A program made the translations under genes and the position numbers. Shown here in pieces: positions 1-6,187 of a stretch of DNA of 20,125 nucleotides. This DNA comes from Saprospirales bacterium (GTDB taxonomy: Bacteria > Bacteroidota > Bacteroidia > Chitinophagales > Saprospiraceae): assembly GCA_024642645.1 (NCBI GenBank), contig JAHEAS010000003.1, positions 1-20,125 on the forward strand, written 5' to 3'. The first letter of the stretch is position 1; each line of letters starts with the position of its first letter. Below the pieces are notes generated by a model. The model did not search any database. It saw nothing but the letters and a program-made list of their open reading frames with translations, and was not told the DNA's origin.

Positions 1-13
1 CGCTCAGACGCCA

Positions 14-571
14 TCATTTACCTCGGTTCGAATCTGTTTTTGCAGTAGTTTTTAGGTTTTCGGGGTTTGGCTGGAGTTGCACAATTGGGAAGGAGAAGCT
101 AGAATAGTGGGAGAAATTTTTTGAATATTTCAAAGGCAGTTTGTATTGCTGTGCAAATCCTTCGAGGAAATTTCTCATCACATTCAGGTTTACATTTCGA
201 GAGTTGGGTTTGAGGTAGAATCCAATATGGTCAATGCTGCCGTCCGCTCGCCAGAAGAAATGTATCCAAGCATTGATGCCTTTTGTGTCAAAATTAACTA
301 GTGAGGCATAAGCTTCCATCTCCTTCATCATACCCATCAGCTTGCCGTAGGCTAGGTTCATGTCATCGTTGCAAACATCTAGCAGGGTTGTTTGCTCAGA
401 CATCATTTCCTCATAAAGTTTATCGTATTCGCCCAGAAGGAACACGGTGGGCATTTCCTGTTTCAATGGTAGAGGTATGGTTTTGGAACTACTTTGTGAC
501 CAAAGGTTTCCATTGCCACAACAAAAAATCAGACTAGATAGGATGGTTAATAACAAAAATCTCTTCATCAT
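14..571 (-). CDS. Secreted protein of unknown function (185 aa)
   Basis: The protein starts with two adjacent Met codons, then a basic residue pair and a hydrophobic stretch (about residues 5-17). A polar segment containing Leu-Trp-Ser-Gln follows, a junction typical of Bacteroidota signal peptidase I substrates. Two Cys at about residues 17-18 could instead be a poor lipobox. The mature part (about 27-185) is rich in aromatic residues; the segment around residues 95-125 (WIHFFWRADGSIDHIGFYL) reads like a small alpha/beta domain with alternating beta strands. I do not recognise a family. It lies 10 bp downstream of the small gene at 582-779 on the same strand, so the two may be co-transcribed. 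Export is fairly sure; no function can be given. Confidence 0.7.
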   Translation of the reverse strand: MMKRFLLLTILSSLIFCCGNGNLWSQSSSKTIPLPLKQEMPTVFLLGEYDKLYEEMMSEQTTLLDVCNDDMNLAYGKLMGMMKEMEAYASLVNFDTKGINAWIHFFWRADGSIDHIGFYLKPNSRNVNLNVMRNFLEGFAQQYKLPLKYSKNFSHYSSFSFPIVQLQPNPENLKTTAKTDSNRGK

Positions 572-581
572 TTCAACAGCT

Positions 582-779
582 TTAAGAATGTTTCAACAAA
601 GCGGTGCCTAATATTTCACGAATAGATTTGTTGGAGGTAATTTGACCAAGGGGCGTTTCCGGAGAAGTAAATTCTGAAAAATGTGGAATGAAGTGAGTAA
701 AACCTAAGTGTCCTACAAAACTACGGATAGAATCTGAGTTATTCATGCGTTCGTCTAAAATTAAGTCAACAAATTTCAT
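582..779 (-). CDS. Small hypothetical protein (65 aa)
   Basis: A 65-codon reading frame immediately upstream of the secreted-protein gene, separated from it by 10 bp. The product has no signal peptide, membrane segment or cysteine, and no family is recognised. A second in-frame Met at residue 12 is an alternative start. The 58-bp gap to the divergent CvpA-family gene leaves room for a promoter, but I see no clear TAnnTTTG box for this strand. It may be a real small gene, a remnant of a longer one, or chance; the tight spacing and shared strand are the only support. Confidence 0.4.
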   Translation of the reverse strand: MKFVDLILDERMNNSDSIRSFVGHLGFTHFIPHFSEFTSPETPLGQITSNKSIREILGTALLKHS

Positions 780-837
780 AACACCTTATCTTGCAAGCTT
801 TTACGGAACATCATTTGAGAAAACTATCTTTTGAAAT

Positions 838-1446
838 ATGATTATTGACGTTATCTTTTTGATTATTGCGGGGTGGGGCTTTTACCAAGGTTTTTCTAAA
901 GGCATCATTAAAACGGTTTTTACCGTCTTTTCTATTGTGTTTGGGCTGATGGTAGCATTCAAGTTTTCACCTGCAGCTACCCGTTTCATAGAGACGGCTT
1001 TCCACTCTAACAGCCCGCTGAATTTTGCCGCCGGCTTTCTGTTGTCGTTCGTGCTCACGATGATTATCATTCGAATGGCATCGCAATTTTTAGAAAAAAC
1101 ACTTCAAGCTGCCAATATCAATGTCATCAACAAGTTTGCAGGCGGTATTCTATTGGGCTCACTTTACACACTGGTTTTCAGCTTGTTGCTTTGGTTTGGC
1201 GATCAAGCACACATTGTTACTGCCGAAAACTCCAACGGATCAATGACCTACGAACACCTCAAGGCTTTTCCCAGCAAGATGAAAGGCGTTTACGAGTTCA
1301 TTAAGCCGGGATTCAAGGATTTTTGGAATGAATCGGTGCGGTTTATAGATCAAATGGAAGAGAAAAGCATGGAAAAAACGGAATCGCAGCCGACTATTTT
1401 TGACATTCCCGACGAAAACAACACGGAGAAAAAGCCTGATAAATAA
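838..1446 (+). CDS. CvpA family membrane protein
   Basis: A 202-aa protein with four hydrophobic segments at about residues 2-18, 24-43, 61-82 and 100-121, followed by a charged cytoplasmic-type tail of about 75 residues. The start (Asp-Val-Ile-Phe-Leu-Ile-Ile with a following Gly-Phe-xx-Gly-Phe-xx-Gly) and the Gly-rich fourth segment (FAGGILLGSLYTLVFSLLLW) fit the CvpA/colicin V production family. Members are inner-membrane proteins; in proteobacteria they are linked to colicin V export and envelope stress, and their role in Bacteroidota is not settled. The tail is rich in Glu and Lys and ends in Lys-Lys-Pro-Asp-Lys. A YkgJ-type gene follows 48 bp downstream on the same strand. Family assignment is fairly secure, the exact role is not. 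Confidence 0.85.
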   Translation: MIIDVIFLIIAGWGFYQGFSKGIIKTVFTVFSIVFGLMVAFKFSPAATRFIETAFHSNSPLNFAAGFLLSFVLTMIIIRMASQFLEKTLQAANINVINKFAGGILLGSLYTLVFSLLLWFGDQAHIVTAENSNGSMTYEHLKAFPSKMKGVYEFIKPGFKDFWNESVRFIDQMEEKSMEKTESQPTIFDIPDENNTEKKPDK

Positions 1447-1461
1447 CCTACTTCTACCCAA

Positions 1462-1479
1462 TAGGTTTGAATAACTTTG
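1462..1479 (+). promoter_or_regulatory. Two TAnnTTTG (-7-like) boxes upstream of the YkgJ-type gene
   Basis: The 48-bp spacer holds TAGGTTTG (1462-1469) and TAACTTTG (1472-1479), both matching the Bacteroidota -7 consensus TAnnTTTG and lying 16-33 bp before the ATG at 1495. I see no TTTG/TTG -33 element at the expected ~19-bp distance, so the promoter is only a candidate. It would allow the downstream gene to be expressed apart from the CvpA-family gene. Confidence 0.3.
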
Positions 1480-1494
1480 GACTAAAAATAAAGA

Positions 1495-1992
1495 ATGTCA
1501 TCTCCGCTTATTGAAGATTGGAAACGTAAAAAAGAAAAGTCTTCCACTGAAAATCGGGAAATCATCAAACGCCTGAGTCAAAAAAAAGGCAAGCAGCTCG
1601 ATGTTTTGGCCGACCAAGTGCATGATGCTGTTTTCAAAAAAATAGATTGTTTGGATTGTGCTGGCTGTTGTACTGGCATCCCTCCAATTGTCACCAAAGC
1701 AGATGTCACTCGCATAAGCAAGGATTTCAACTTGAAGCCTGCCGATTTTGAGAGGCAGTACCTCACCGTTGACGAGGATGGAGACACTGTGATGAACGCC
1801 ACGCCTTGTCCTTTTCTACTTAACGACAACAAATGCAGCATCTATGAAATCCGTCCGAAAGCCTGCCGCCAGTATCCCCACACCAACTACCTAGATTTTT
1901 CAAAAAATATGCGACTTCATGCACCAAATGCTGGCATTTGCCCAGCGGTTTTTCATATTCTTCGTGAGATTGAAAACCGAATCAGAAATTAG
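1495..1992 (+). CDS. YkgJ family cysteine-cluster protein
   Basis: A 165-aa soluble protein with the conserved cysteine pattern of the YkgJ/zinc- or iron-chelating domain family: Cys52, Cys55, Cys58 and Cys59 (CLDCAGCC), then Cys105, Cys114 and Cys124 in the typical TPCPFL...CSIYEIRPKACRQYP arrangement, and Cys149 near the end. The family is thought to bind a metal or an iron-sulfur cluster; substrate and reaction are not established. The first 45 residues are highly charged and Lys-rich and sit before the cluster. It follows the CvpA-family gene by 48 bp and ends 30 bp before the convergent TIM-barrel gene. Length and motif order are normal for the family. Confidence 0.88.
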   Translation: MSSPLIEDWKRKKEKSSTENREIIKRLSQKKGKQLDVLADQVHDAVFKKIDCLDCAGCCTGIPPIVTKADVTRISKDFNLKPADFERQYLTVDEDGDTVMNATPCPFLLNDNKCSIYEIRPKACRQYPHTNYLDFSKNMRLHAPNAGICPAVFHILREIENRIRN

Positions 1993-2022
1993 AAATTGCC
2001 TTCCACAACCATCCCATCTAAA

Positions 2023-3039
2023 TTAGCTCAATTCTGCACCTATTTTCTCAAGTAACGCCTTAGTAAGTCGAATGCCTTCGTCCTCTGGCTTAGAACCTTC
2101 GAACTCAATTCCAATATAATCATTATAGCCGGCGTCCTTCACCACTTTCAGCATTTGGCGATAGTCGGTCTCCACGCAGTTGCCCTCGGCATCAAATTCA
2201 TTGGTCTTGGCGCTGACGCCTTTTGCGAACGGCATCATCTGTCCAACGCCTTTGTACTTATCGTACTCGTCAATGCACTTGCCGTTCCAAGGGTCGCCGT
2301 CCTTGTTTTCCCGCTTGACACAGAAGTTGCCAAAGTCCGGCAGGCAACCGACATTAGGTTTGTTGATTTGTTTCATCACTCCAGAAAGCCAATCGCCGTT
2401 TGAAGAGAAACCACCGTGGTTTTCGACGATGACGTTGATGCCAGCTTTTGCGCCGTACTCGCCCAATTTGCCCAGTCCTTCCACGGCAGCTTTTGCAGCT
2501 TCTGCTGCGTCTGGGTTGCTGCTAAATGCGTTCACACGAATGCTTTTACAGCCGAGTGTAGCGGCGGCATCCACCCATTTCTTGTGGTTTTCAATGGCCT
2601 CGTTCAGTTTTTTCTTGTCGGTTTCGGCCATGCCGCCCTCGCCGTCAATCATGATAAGGTTTTGGAAAATCCCATTGTCGGCAGCCCGTTTGTTCAGCTC
2701 CGCAAGGTAGGCAGCGTCCTTGGCCTTGTCCTTGAACATCTGGTTGACGTACTCGATGGCCTCGATGCCGTACTTGTTGCGGGCGGTGGCGGCGAAGTCC
2801 AAATTGTCGAGTTTTTTGTCGTCGAAAATGGTCTTGTGCAGCGACCATTCGGCCAGTGAAATCTTGAAAAATAGCGGTTTATTTGCATTGGCTGCCGCTG
2901 CCGCTGCAAGCGAATCGGCGGTCGTGCTGGGGACGTCACCGGTTTTGCCGGAATTTGGGCCGCAGCCATAAGAATAAAGCGCTCCCGCACCAATGGCCAT
3001 CCCGGCGTATTTCAGGAAGTTTCTTCTTGAATCTTTCAT
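2023..3039 (-). CDS. Tat-exported sugar phosphate isomerase/epimerase-like TIM barrel
   Basis: A 338-aa protein with a twin-arginine signal (DSRRNFLK, Arg5-Arg6, then a Gly/Ala-rich hydrophobic stretch) and a Cys at residue 26 after Tyr-Ser-Tyr-Gly that may be lipidated, which would make it a Tat lipoprotein. A low-complexity Ala-rich linker (about 40-53) leads into a xylose isomerase-like/AP endonuclease 2 TIM barrel: ISLAEWSLHK at the first strand, GIEAIEYVNQMF, KSIRVNAF, NVIVENHGG (putative metal Glu), VGCLPDFGNF (putative metal Asp) and DYIGIEFEG (putative metal Glu) near the C-terminus. Such proteins are common in Bacteroidota and act on sugars or keto-acids in the periplasm; the substrate cannot be told from sequence. 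It is convergent with the YkgJ-type gene and has its own candidate promoter at 3087-3116. Confidence 0.85.
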   Translation of the reverse strand: MKDSRRNFLKYAGMAIGAGALYSYGCGPNSGKTGDVPSTTADSLAAAAAANANKPLFFKISLAEWSLHKTIFDDKKLDNLDFAATARNKYGIEAIEYVNQMFKDKAKDAAYLAELNKRAADNGIFQNLIMIDGEGGMAETDKKKLNEAIENHKKWVDAAATLGCKSIRVNAFSSNPDAAEAAKAAVEGLGKLGEYGAKAGINVIVENHGGFSSNGDWLSGVMKQINKPNVGCLPDFGNFCVKRENKDGDPWNGKCIDEYDKYKGVGQMMPFAKGVSAKTNEFDAEGNCVETDYRQMLKVVKDAGYNDYIGIEFEGSKPEDEGIRLTKALLEKIGAELS

Positions 3040-3086
3040 TTTGTTGAAATGTTAGGTGGTAAAACAACTGGTTTAGAGTGGATTGC

Positions 3087-3116
3087 CAAAGGTAGTAGAA
3101 AGTCTGAAATTTCAAA
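3087..3116 (-). promoter_or_regulatory. Candidate Bacteroidota promoter for the TIM-barrel gene
   Basis: Read on the minus strand, TTTG (3116-3113) is followed after 18 bp by TACCTTTG (3094-3087), matching the Bacteroidota TTTG-N~19-TAnnTTTG promoter. The start codon at 3039 is about 48 bp from the -7 box, a normal distance. No experimental support; the match to both boxes at the right spacing is the evidence. Confidence 0.5.
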
Positions 3117-3626
3117 TTTTAGCAAAATTTCTTTTAAAAATTGGACGCTGAATCCCGTTCAACCCTTTTTTGACAAATTCAACCTTCGGTTTTCTTGTTG
3201 CCACAATGCGATTGGAGCGATAATTGACTTCCGATGTTCTAGGTTCGCCAAATGGGATATGGAGATTTTGCTTAATTGCGAACATTTATTCCCAAAAAAA
3301 CATTGTGTATTTTTGTATATTGAGCTGAGGGTCTTTACATTTGTCAGTAGTTATTTGTAATTGCTCCACAAGTCACCAGACACCTAAACAACGAAAATCA
3401 ACAACCCTTTTAAAACCACGCTTCACTTAGATTTTTAAACTGAGGAATTTTTTTTCGGCGGTTTTCCAATCGGTTGCAAGATATCCTTGTATCGCTTTGT
3501 ATAAGTACGGTCTAAGATGGTTTTTATTTTTGACCAACAGAACTCGAATTATTTGAGGAACAACCGCCTGCCTTTTTGGAATATTGAATATCTATTGCCA
3601 CCAAGCATTTTTCAAAATAGACCAAG
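3117..3626 (+). other. Intergenic region without a credible gene
   Basis: This AT-rich stretch between the TIM-barrel gene and the eCIS regulator contains one 103-codon open frame (3049-3360) that has no Bacteroidota protein features and overlaps the promoter of the divergent gene; I treat it as non-coding. Besides the promoter-like sites listed separately, a further TATTTTTG box is at 3525-3532, about 95 bp before the regulator ATG, with only a badly spaced TTTG (3496-3499) upstream. No tRNA, riboswitch or repeat was recognised here. Confidence 0.6.
3312..3343 (+). promoter_or_regulatory. Candidate promoter for the eCIS regulator/operon
   Basis: TTTG at 3312-3315 is followed after 20 bp by TACATTTG at 3336-3343, a full match to the Bacteroidota promoter pattern on the plus strand. 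It would give a leader of roughly 275 nt before the regulator ATG at 3627, which leaves room for post-transcriptional control. It is the best-spaced plus-strand promoter I can find ahead of the cluster; none is visible in the 89-bp spacer before the first structural gene. Confidence 0.4.
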
Positions 3627-4349
3627 ATGAAACAGCACTCCCCTTTATTTAAGTCAAACCCATTTTCTTCCAGACTAGAGAAGAAAGCGCCTTTCTTTGA
3701 TTCTCAACCTTTTTTTAGAATTGCAAAATCTGGTGCAAACGAAAACATCCAACTAAAATGGTTCGCTCCAGATTCCAAAAACATTTTTCTGCTTGCGATG
3801 AAAGGTATTGACGTACAAATGGCTAAAGAAATCGTGCTGCTCATAAAATCGAAAGCGAGACTTAATACCAAAGAAGCAGAGGCAGGGTCACTTGATGAAA
3901 TGATGAATGTCGTGACTGAATTCATTGAGAGTGACACTTACTCCCATTCTGATTTTGTGGGTATTGGGGAAAAGCCGACCGAAATTTCAAAGCCAACAGA
4001 ACAGCCAGTTTTTTTGGAAGCTATTAACGAAAAAATTGAAGAAAATCTCTCAAACGAAGATTTCAGGGGCAGCGATTTAGCGAGGCTTCTTTGCTGCTGC
4101 GAAATGCAGCTTTACCGCAAAATTAAGCAGCTTTCCAACCTGTCACCAGCCAATTATATCCGTAGGTACCGCCTTCGTCGCAGCCTCGGGAGCCTGCAAG
4201 TGACTGATATCCCTATTTCACAGATTTGTTTCAACGTTGGCTTTCGTTCATTGGAATATTTCAGCCGCAGTTTCAAAAAAGAGTTTGGGGTTTGCCCATC
4301 AGCCTTCCGTTCGGGCCAAAATGTTGAAATAGTTCAAGCGAATGTTTGA
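3627..4349 (+). CDS. AraC-type HTH regulator with Pro-Phe-Phe-rich N-terminal leader
   Basis: A 240-aa protein. The C-terminal ~100 residues (about 131-232) form a complete AraC/XylS double helix-turn-helix: first HTH around 147-170 (GSDLARLLCCCEMQLYRKIK), connecting NYIRRYRLRRSLGSL, second HTH around 192-225 (DIPISQICFNVGFRSLEYF, then SRSFKKEFGVCPSAFR). The N-terminal half has no sugar-binding cupin, response-regulator or tetratricopeptide domain that I recognise. Residues 8-44 contain FKSNPFSSR, KKAPFFDSQPFF and NENIQLK, a Phe-Phe-rich pattern ending in Ile-Gln-x-Lys that resembles leaders of eCIS-associated DUF4157/cargo proteins of Bacteroidota. The gene sits directly before the structural genes in the same direction and is the likely local regulator. 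AraC-type DNA binding is secure; the leader comparison is from memory and uncertain. Confidence 0.85.
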   Translation: MKQHSPLFKSNPFSSRLEKKAPFFDSQPFFRIAKSGANENIQLKWFAPDSKNIFLLAMKGIDVQMAKEIVLLIKSKARLNTKEAEAGSLDEMMNVVTEFIESDTYSHSDFVGIGEKPTEISKPTEQPVFLEAINEKIEENLSNEDFRGSDLARLLCCCEMQLYRKIKQLSNLSPANYIRRYRLRRSLGSLQVTDIPISQICFNVGFRSLEYFSRSFKKEFGVCPSAFRSGQNVEIVQANV

Positions 4350-4400
4350 TTAGGTCAAATCGCACCCCTTTGTTTGGGTGTATTTTTGAGCCCGACCTAA
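4350..4400 (+). terminator. Nested hairpin with T-run after the regulator gene
   Basis: An outer inverted repeat TTAGGTC (4350-4356) / GACCTAA (4394-4400) encloses an inner CACCC (4363-4367) / GGGTG (4376-4380) hairpin that is followed directly by TATTTTT (4381-4387). The inner stem plus T-run is a weak intrinsic terminator just after the regulator stop; the outer arms could form an anti-terminating alternative or an operator. It would separate regulator expression from that of the structural genes. Confidence 0.4.
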
Positions 4401-4438
4401 ACACCTAACCCCTCAGGTTAGTACCCAAATACCCGGAA

Positions 4439-5059
4439 ATGATAATCCATGCACTTCAAATTCTCCGAAAGGAACTGGAGGAATTTCTAAAGCCAGTTGC
4501 TGCTAACGATGACCGTTTAGTAGAGTTGGGCAATGTGGCTCCGCTGGACAAAATGCAGGGTGAAGCCATCGGGAACGATTCCAACAAAGTGCTCATCACT
4601 TTGATAAATGTTCGGGAAGAAAAGACACTGAAAAATGGTCCGTTCAGCCGTCGGAATGATGCTACGCTACGAACAGAGTACTTTAATCCGCCAGTATTTC
4701 TGAACCTACACGTATTAATAAGTGCAAATCAGATAAGCTATGTGAATGCCTTGATTTACCTGTCAAGGATAGCCGCTTTTTTCCAATCTAAAAATGTCTT
4801 CACACATTTGAACTCAGTGGAGGTTTCCGATTCGGATGTACCTGCCACGGAGCAGATGGAGACTTTTAAGATAATCCTGGACCTCTACTCTCCGTCTTTT
4901 GAAGAGTTGAACCATATCTGGGGAACACTTGGGGGCAAACAGGTGCCTTCGCTTGTTTACGCCCTGCGGCTTGTCGAAATCAGCCCACGCAAATTGAACG
5001 CTACTGGCGGGTTGGTGGAAGAGGTGATACTCAATGTTCATGAAAAAAACGCCAATTGA
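4439..5059 (+). CDS. DUF4255 / Pvc16-like cap (tail terminator) protein
   Basis: A 206-aa protein matching the Pvc16 N-terminal (DUF4255) family across its length: the opening MIIHALQILRKELEEFL, a central Asn-Pro-Pro-Val-Phe-Leu-Asn-Leu-His-Val-Leu-Ile-Ser-Ala segment (about 82-96), then LIYLSRIAAFFQSKNVF (about 105-121) and the late SPSFEELNHIWGTLGGKQVPS segment (about 149-169), all typical of the family. In Afp/PVC particles the homologue caps the distal end of the tube and sheath. It is the first structural gene of the cluster, and the next gene begins 3 bp after its stop, so the two are translationally linked. Family assignment is strong; the cap role is by homology. Confidence 0.9.
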   Translation: MIIHALQILRKELEEFLKPVAANDDRLVELGNVAPLDKMQGEAIGNDSNKVLITLINVREEKTLKNGPFSRRNDATLRTEYFNPPVFLNLHVLISANQISYVNALIYLSRIAAFFQSKNVFTHLNSVEVSDSDVPATEQMETFKIILDLYSPSFEELNHIWGTLGGKQVPSLVYALRLVEISPRKLNATGGLVEEVILNVHEKNAN

Positions 5060-5062
5060 GCC

Positions 5063-6160
5063 ATGCCAAGCGGAGATGTCATACAATCAAAATATCCAGT
5101 GCTCTTCCAGGTGAAGGTGCTTCATCACTATTTTCTGGATAAAAGCAAAACGTTGTTTGATAACTTATCGGCACAAGAAAAAATCAGGGTATTGGCAGAA
5201 TACGACGTTCGGAACCTGCTGAAGATAGCACCAACGCCCAGCACGCAACAAATCCTTGAAGGTCAAAATTTGCTTTTTAAACCACATGGGCAAGGCTTTG
5301 CAGTGCTTTGTCAAGCAGATGGCAACGGTGTGGTTGGTGGAGGAAAAAAACCGAAAGCAGGGGAGAGGCTTCGATTTTGGGTAAAACTTGTGGACCCATA
5401 TTTTATGCAGTACTCCGCAGGTTTTTTGGAAAACGAAAAAGTAAGGATTGAAAAATCAATGGATGGGAAAAGCCCTGACACTTTTTTCAAACATGTTTAT
5501 CATCTTAAAAATGATGTAGCGGGGCAAAGCAATTCACTTTGCGCAATGCCAGCCAACTATGAACTTCCAAGTGAATACGTCCCTGAATCTATCGTCCAAC
5601 ATGACGCAAATTTGGACGGGAACATGGAATTCTATATTGCCCAAAGGGCTATTGCCACCAACACACCACCGACCGTAGGGATTAACCTAGATTGGTTGAA
5701 ACTGGAACAAATAGCGCCTTTGAACAGCAATGTCCGGTACGTCACGCAAACTGATTTGAAGGAGCTGGAGCTGGCCGACGACATCCCACAGGACAGTTTC
5801 GCTTTGATTGAAATCGAGGCAAGCGCTGGAGCTGGAGCAACACATTTGTACAATAATTCCAACGAACTAAACGCTCCAACTTTCGAGGTCAGGTTCAAAA
5901 ACAGGCTGACTTGGTGGCGTCACAGCTTACCACCTTGGGTGGAGGGGTCGTTGACCAGCATCACCCAAGCCGAAATACGACCACTGACCCTTCGTGGGAA
6001 ACAGAAAATTGACCTGATATTTCAGATTTCAGACGGCAATGTTGGCAATGTGCCGTTGGAAAAAAAAGGGGTTGACGTGCCTTCGAAGCGAACGCCTGTT
6101 TTACCCGAAACTACGAACAATGGAAGCGTGAAACGCTTGTTGTCAGATATCTACATTTAA
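5063..6160 (+). CDS. Unrecognised eCIS-cluster protein between cap and sheath genes (365 aa)
   Basis: I do not recognise a family. The protein is soluble, without signal peptide or membrane segment. Residues 8-50 look helical (YPVLFQVKVLHHYFLDKSK and the following acidic-basic stretch); residues 65-120 look beta-rich, with LFKPHGQGFAVLCQ and ERLRFWVKLVDPYF; the middle is Asn- and Pro-rich; the C-terminus ends in KRLLSDIYI. The gene starts 3 bp after the DUF4255 stop and ends 27 bp before the sheath ATG, so it is almost certainly part of the structural operon. Its position suggests a second cap or tube-end component, or an assembly factor; some Bacteroidota eCIS (for example AlgoCIS) are reported to use more than one cap protein. 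This role is inference only. Confidence 0.75.
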   Translation: MPSGDVIQSKYPVLFQVKVLHHYFLDKSKTLFDNLSAQEKIRVLAEYDVRNLLKIAPTPSTQQILEGQNLLFKPHGQGFAVLCQADGNGVVGGGKKPKAGERLRFWVKLVDPYFMQYSAGFLENEKVRIEKSMDGKSPDTFFKHVYHLKNDVAGQSNSLCAMPANYELPSEYVPESIVQHDANLDGNMEFYIAQRAIATNTPPTVGINLDWLKLEQIAPLNSNVRYVTQTDLKELELADDIPQDSFALIEIEASAGAGATHLYNNSNELNAPTFEVRFKNRLTWWRHSLPPWVEGSLTSITQAEIRPLTLRGKQKIDLIFQISDGNVGNVPLEKKGVDVPSKRTPVLPETTNNGSVKRLLSDIYI

Positions 6161-6187
6161 ATTTAATAACCATTTAAACTCACCAAC

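Noticed and set aside
2180..2859. Long plus-strand frames (up to 176 codons) opposite the TIM-barrel gene
   Set aside because: The minus-strand protein has a complete Tat signal and TIM-barrel motifs; the opposite frames are shadows of its codon bias.
3049..3360. 103-codon open frame in the region upstream of the eCIS regulator
   Set aside because: It overlaps the promoter of the divergent TIM-barrel gene, has no recognisable domain, an unlikely residue composition, and lies in AT-rich sequence; treated as non-coding.
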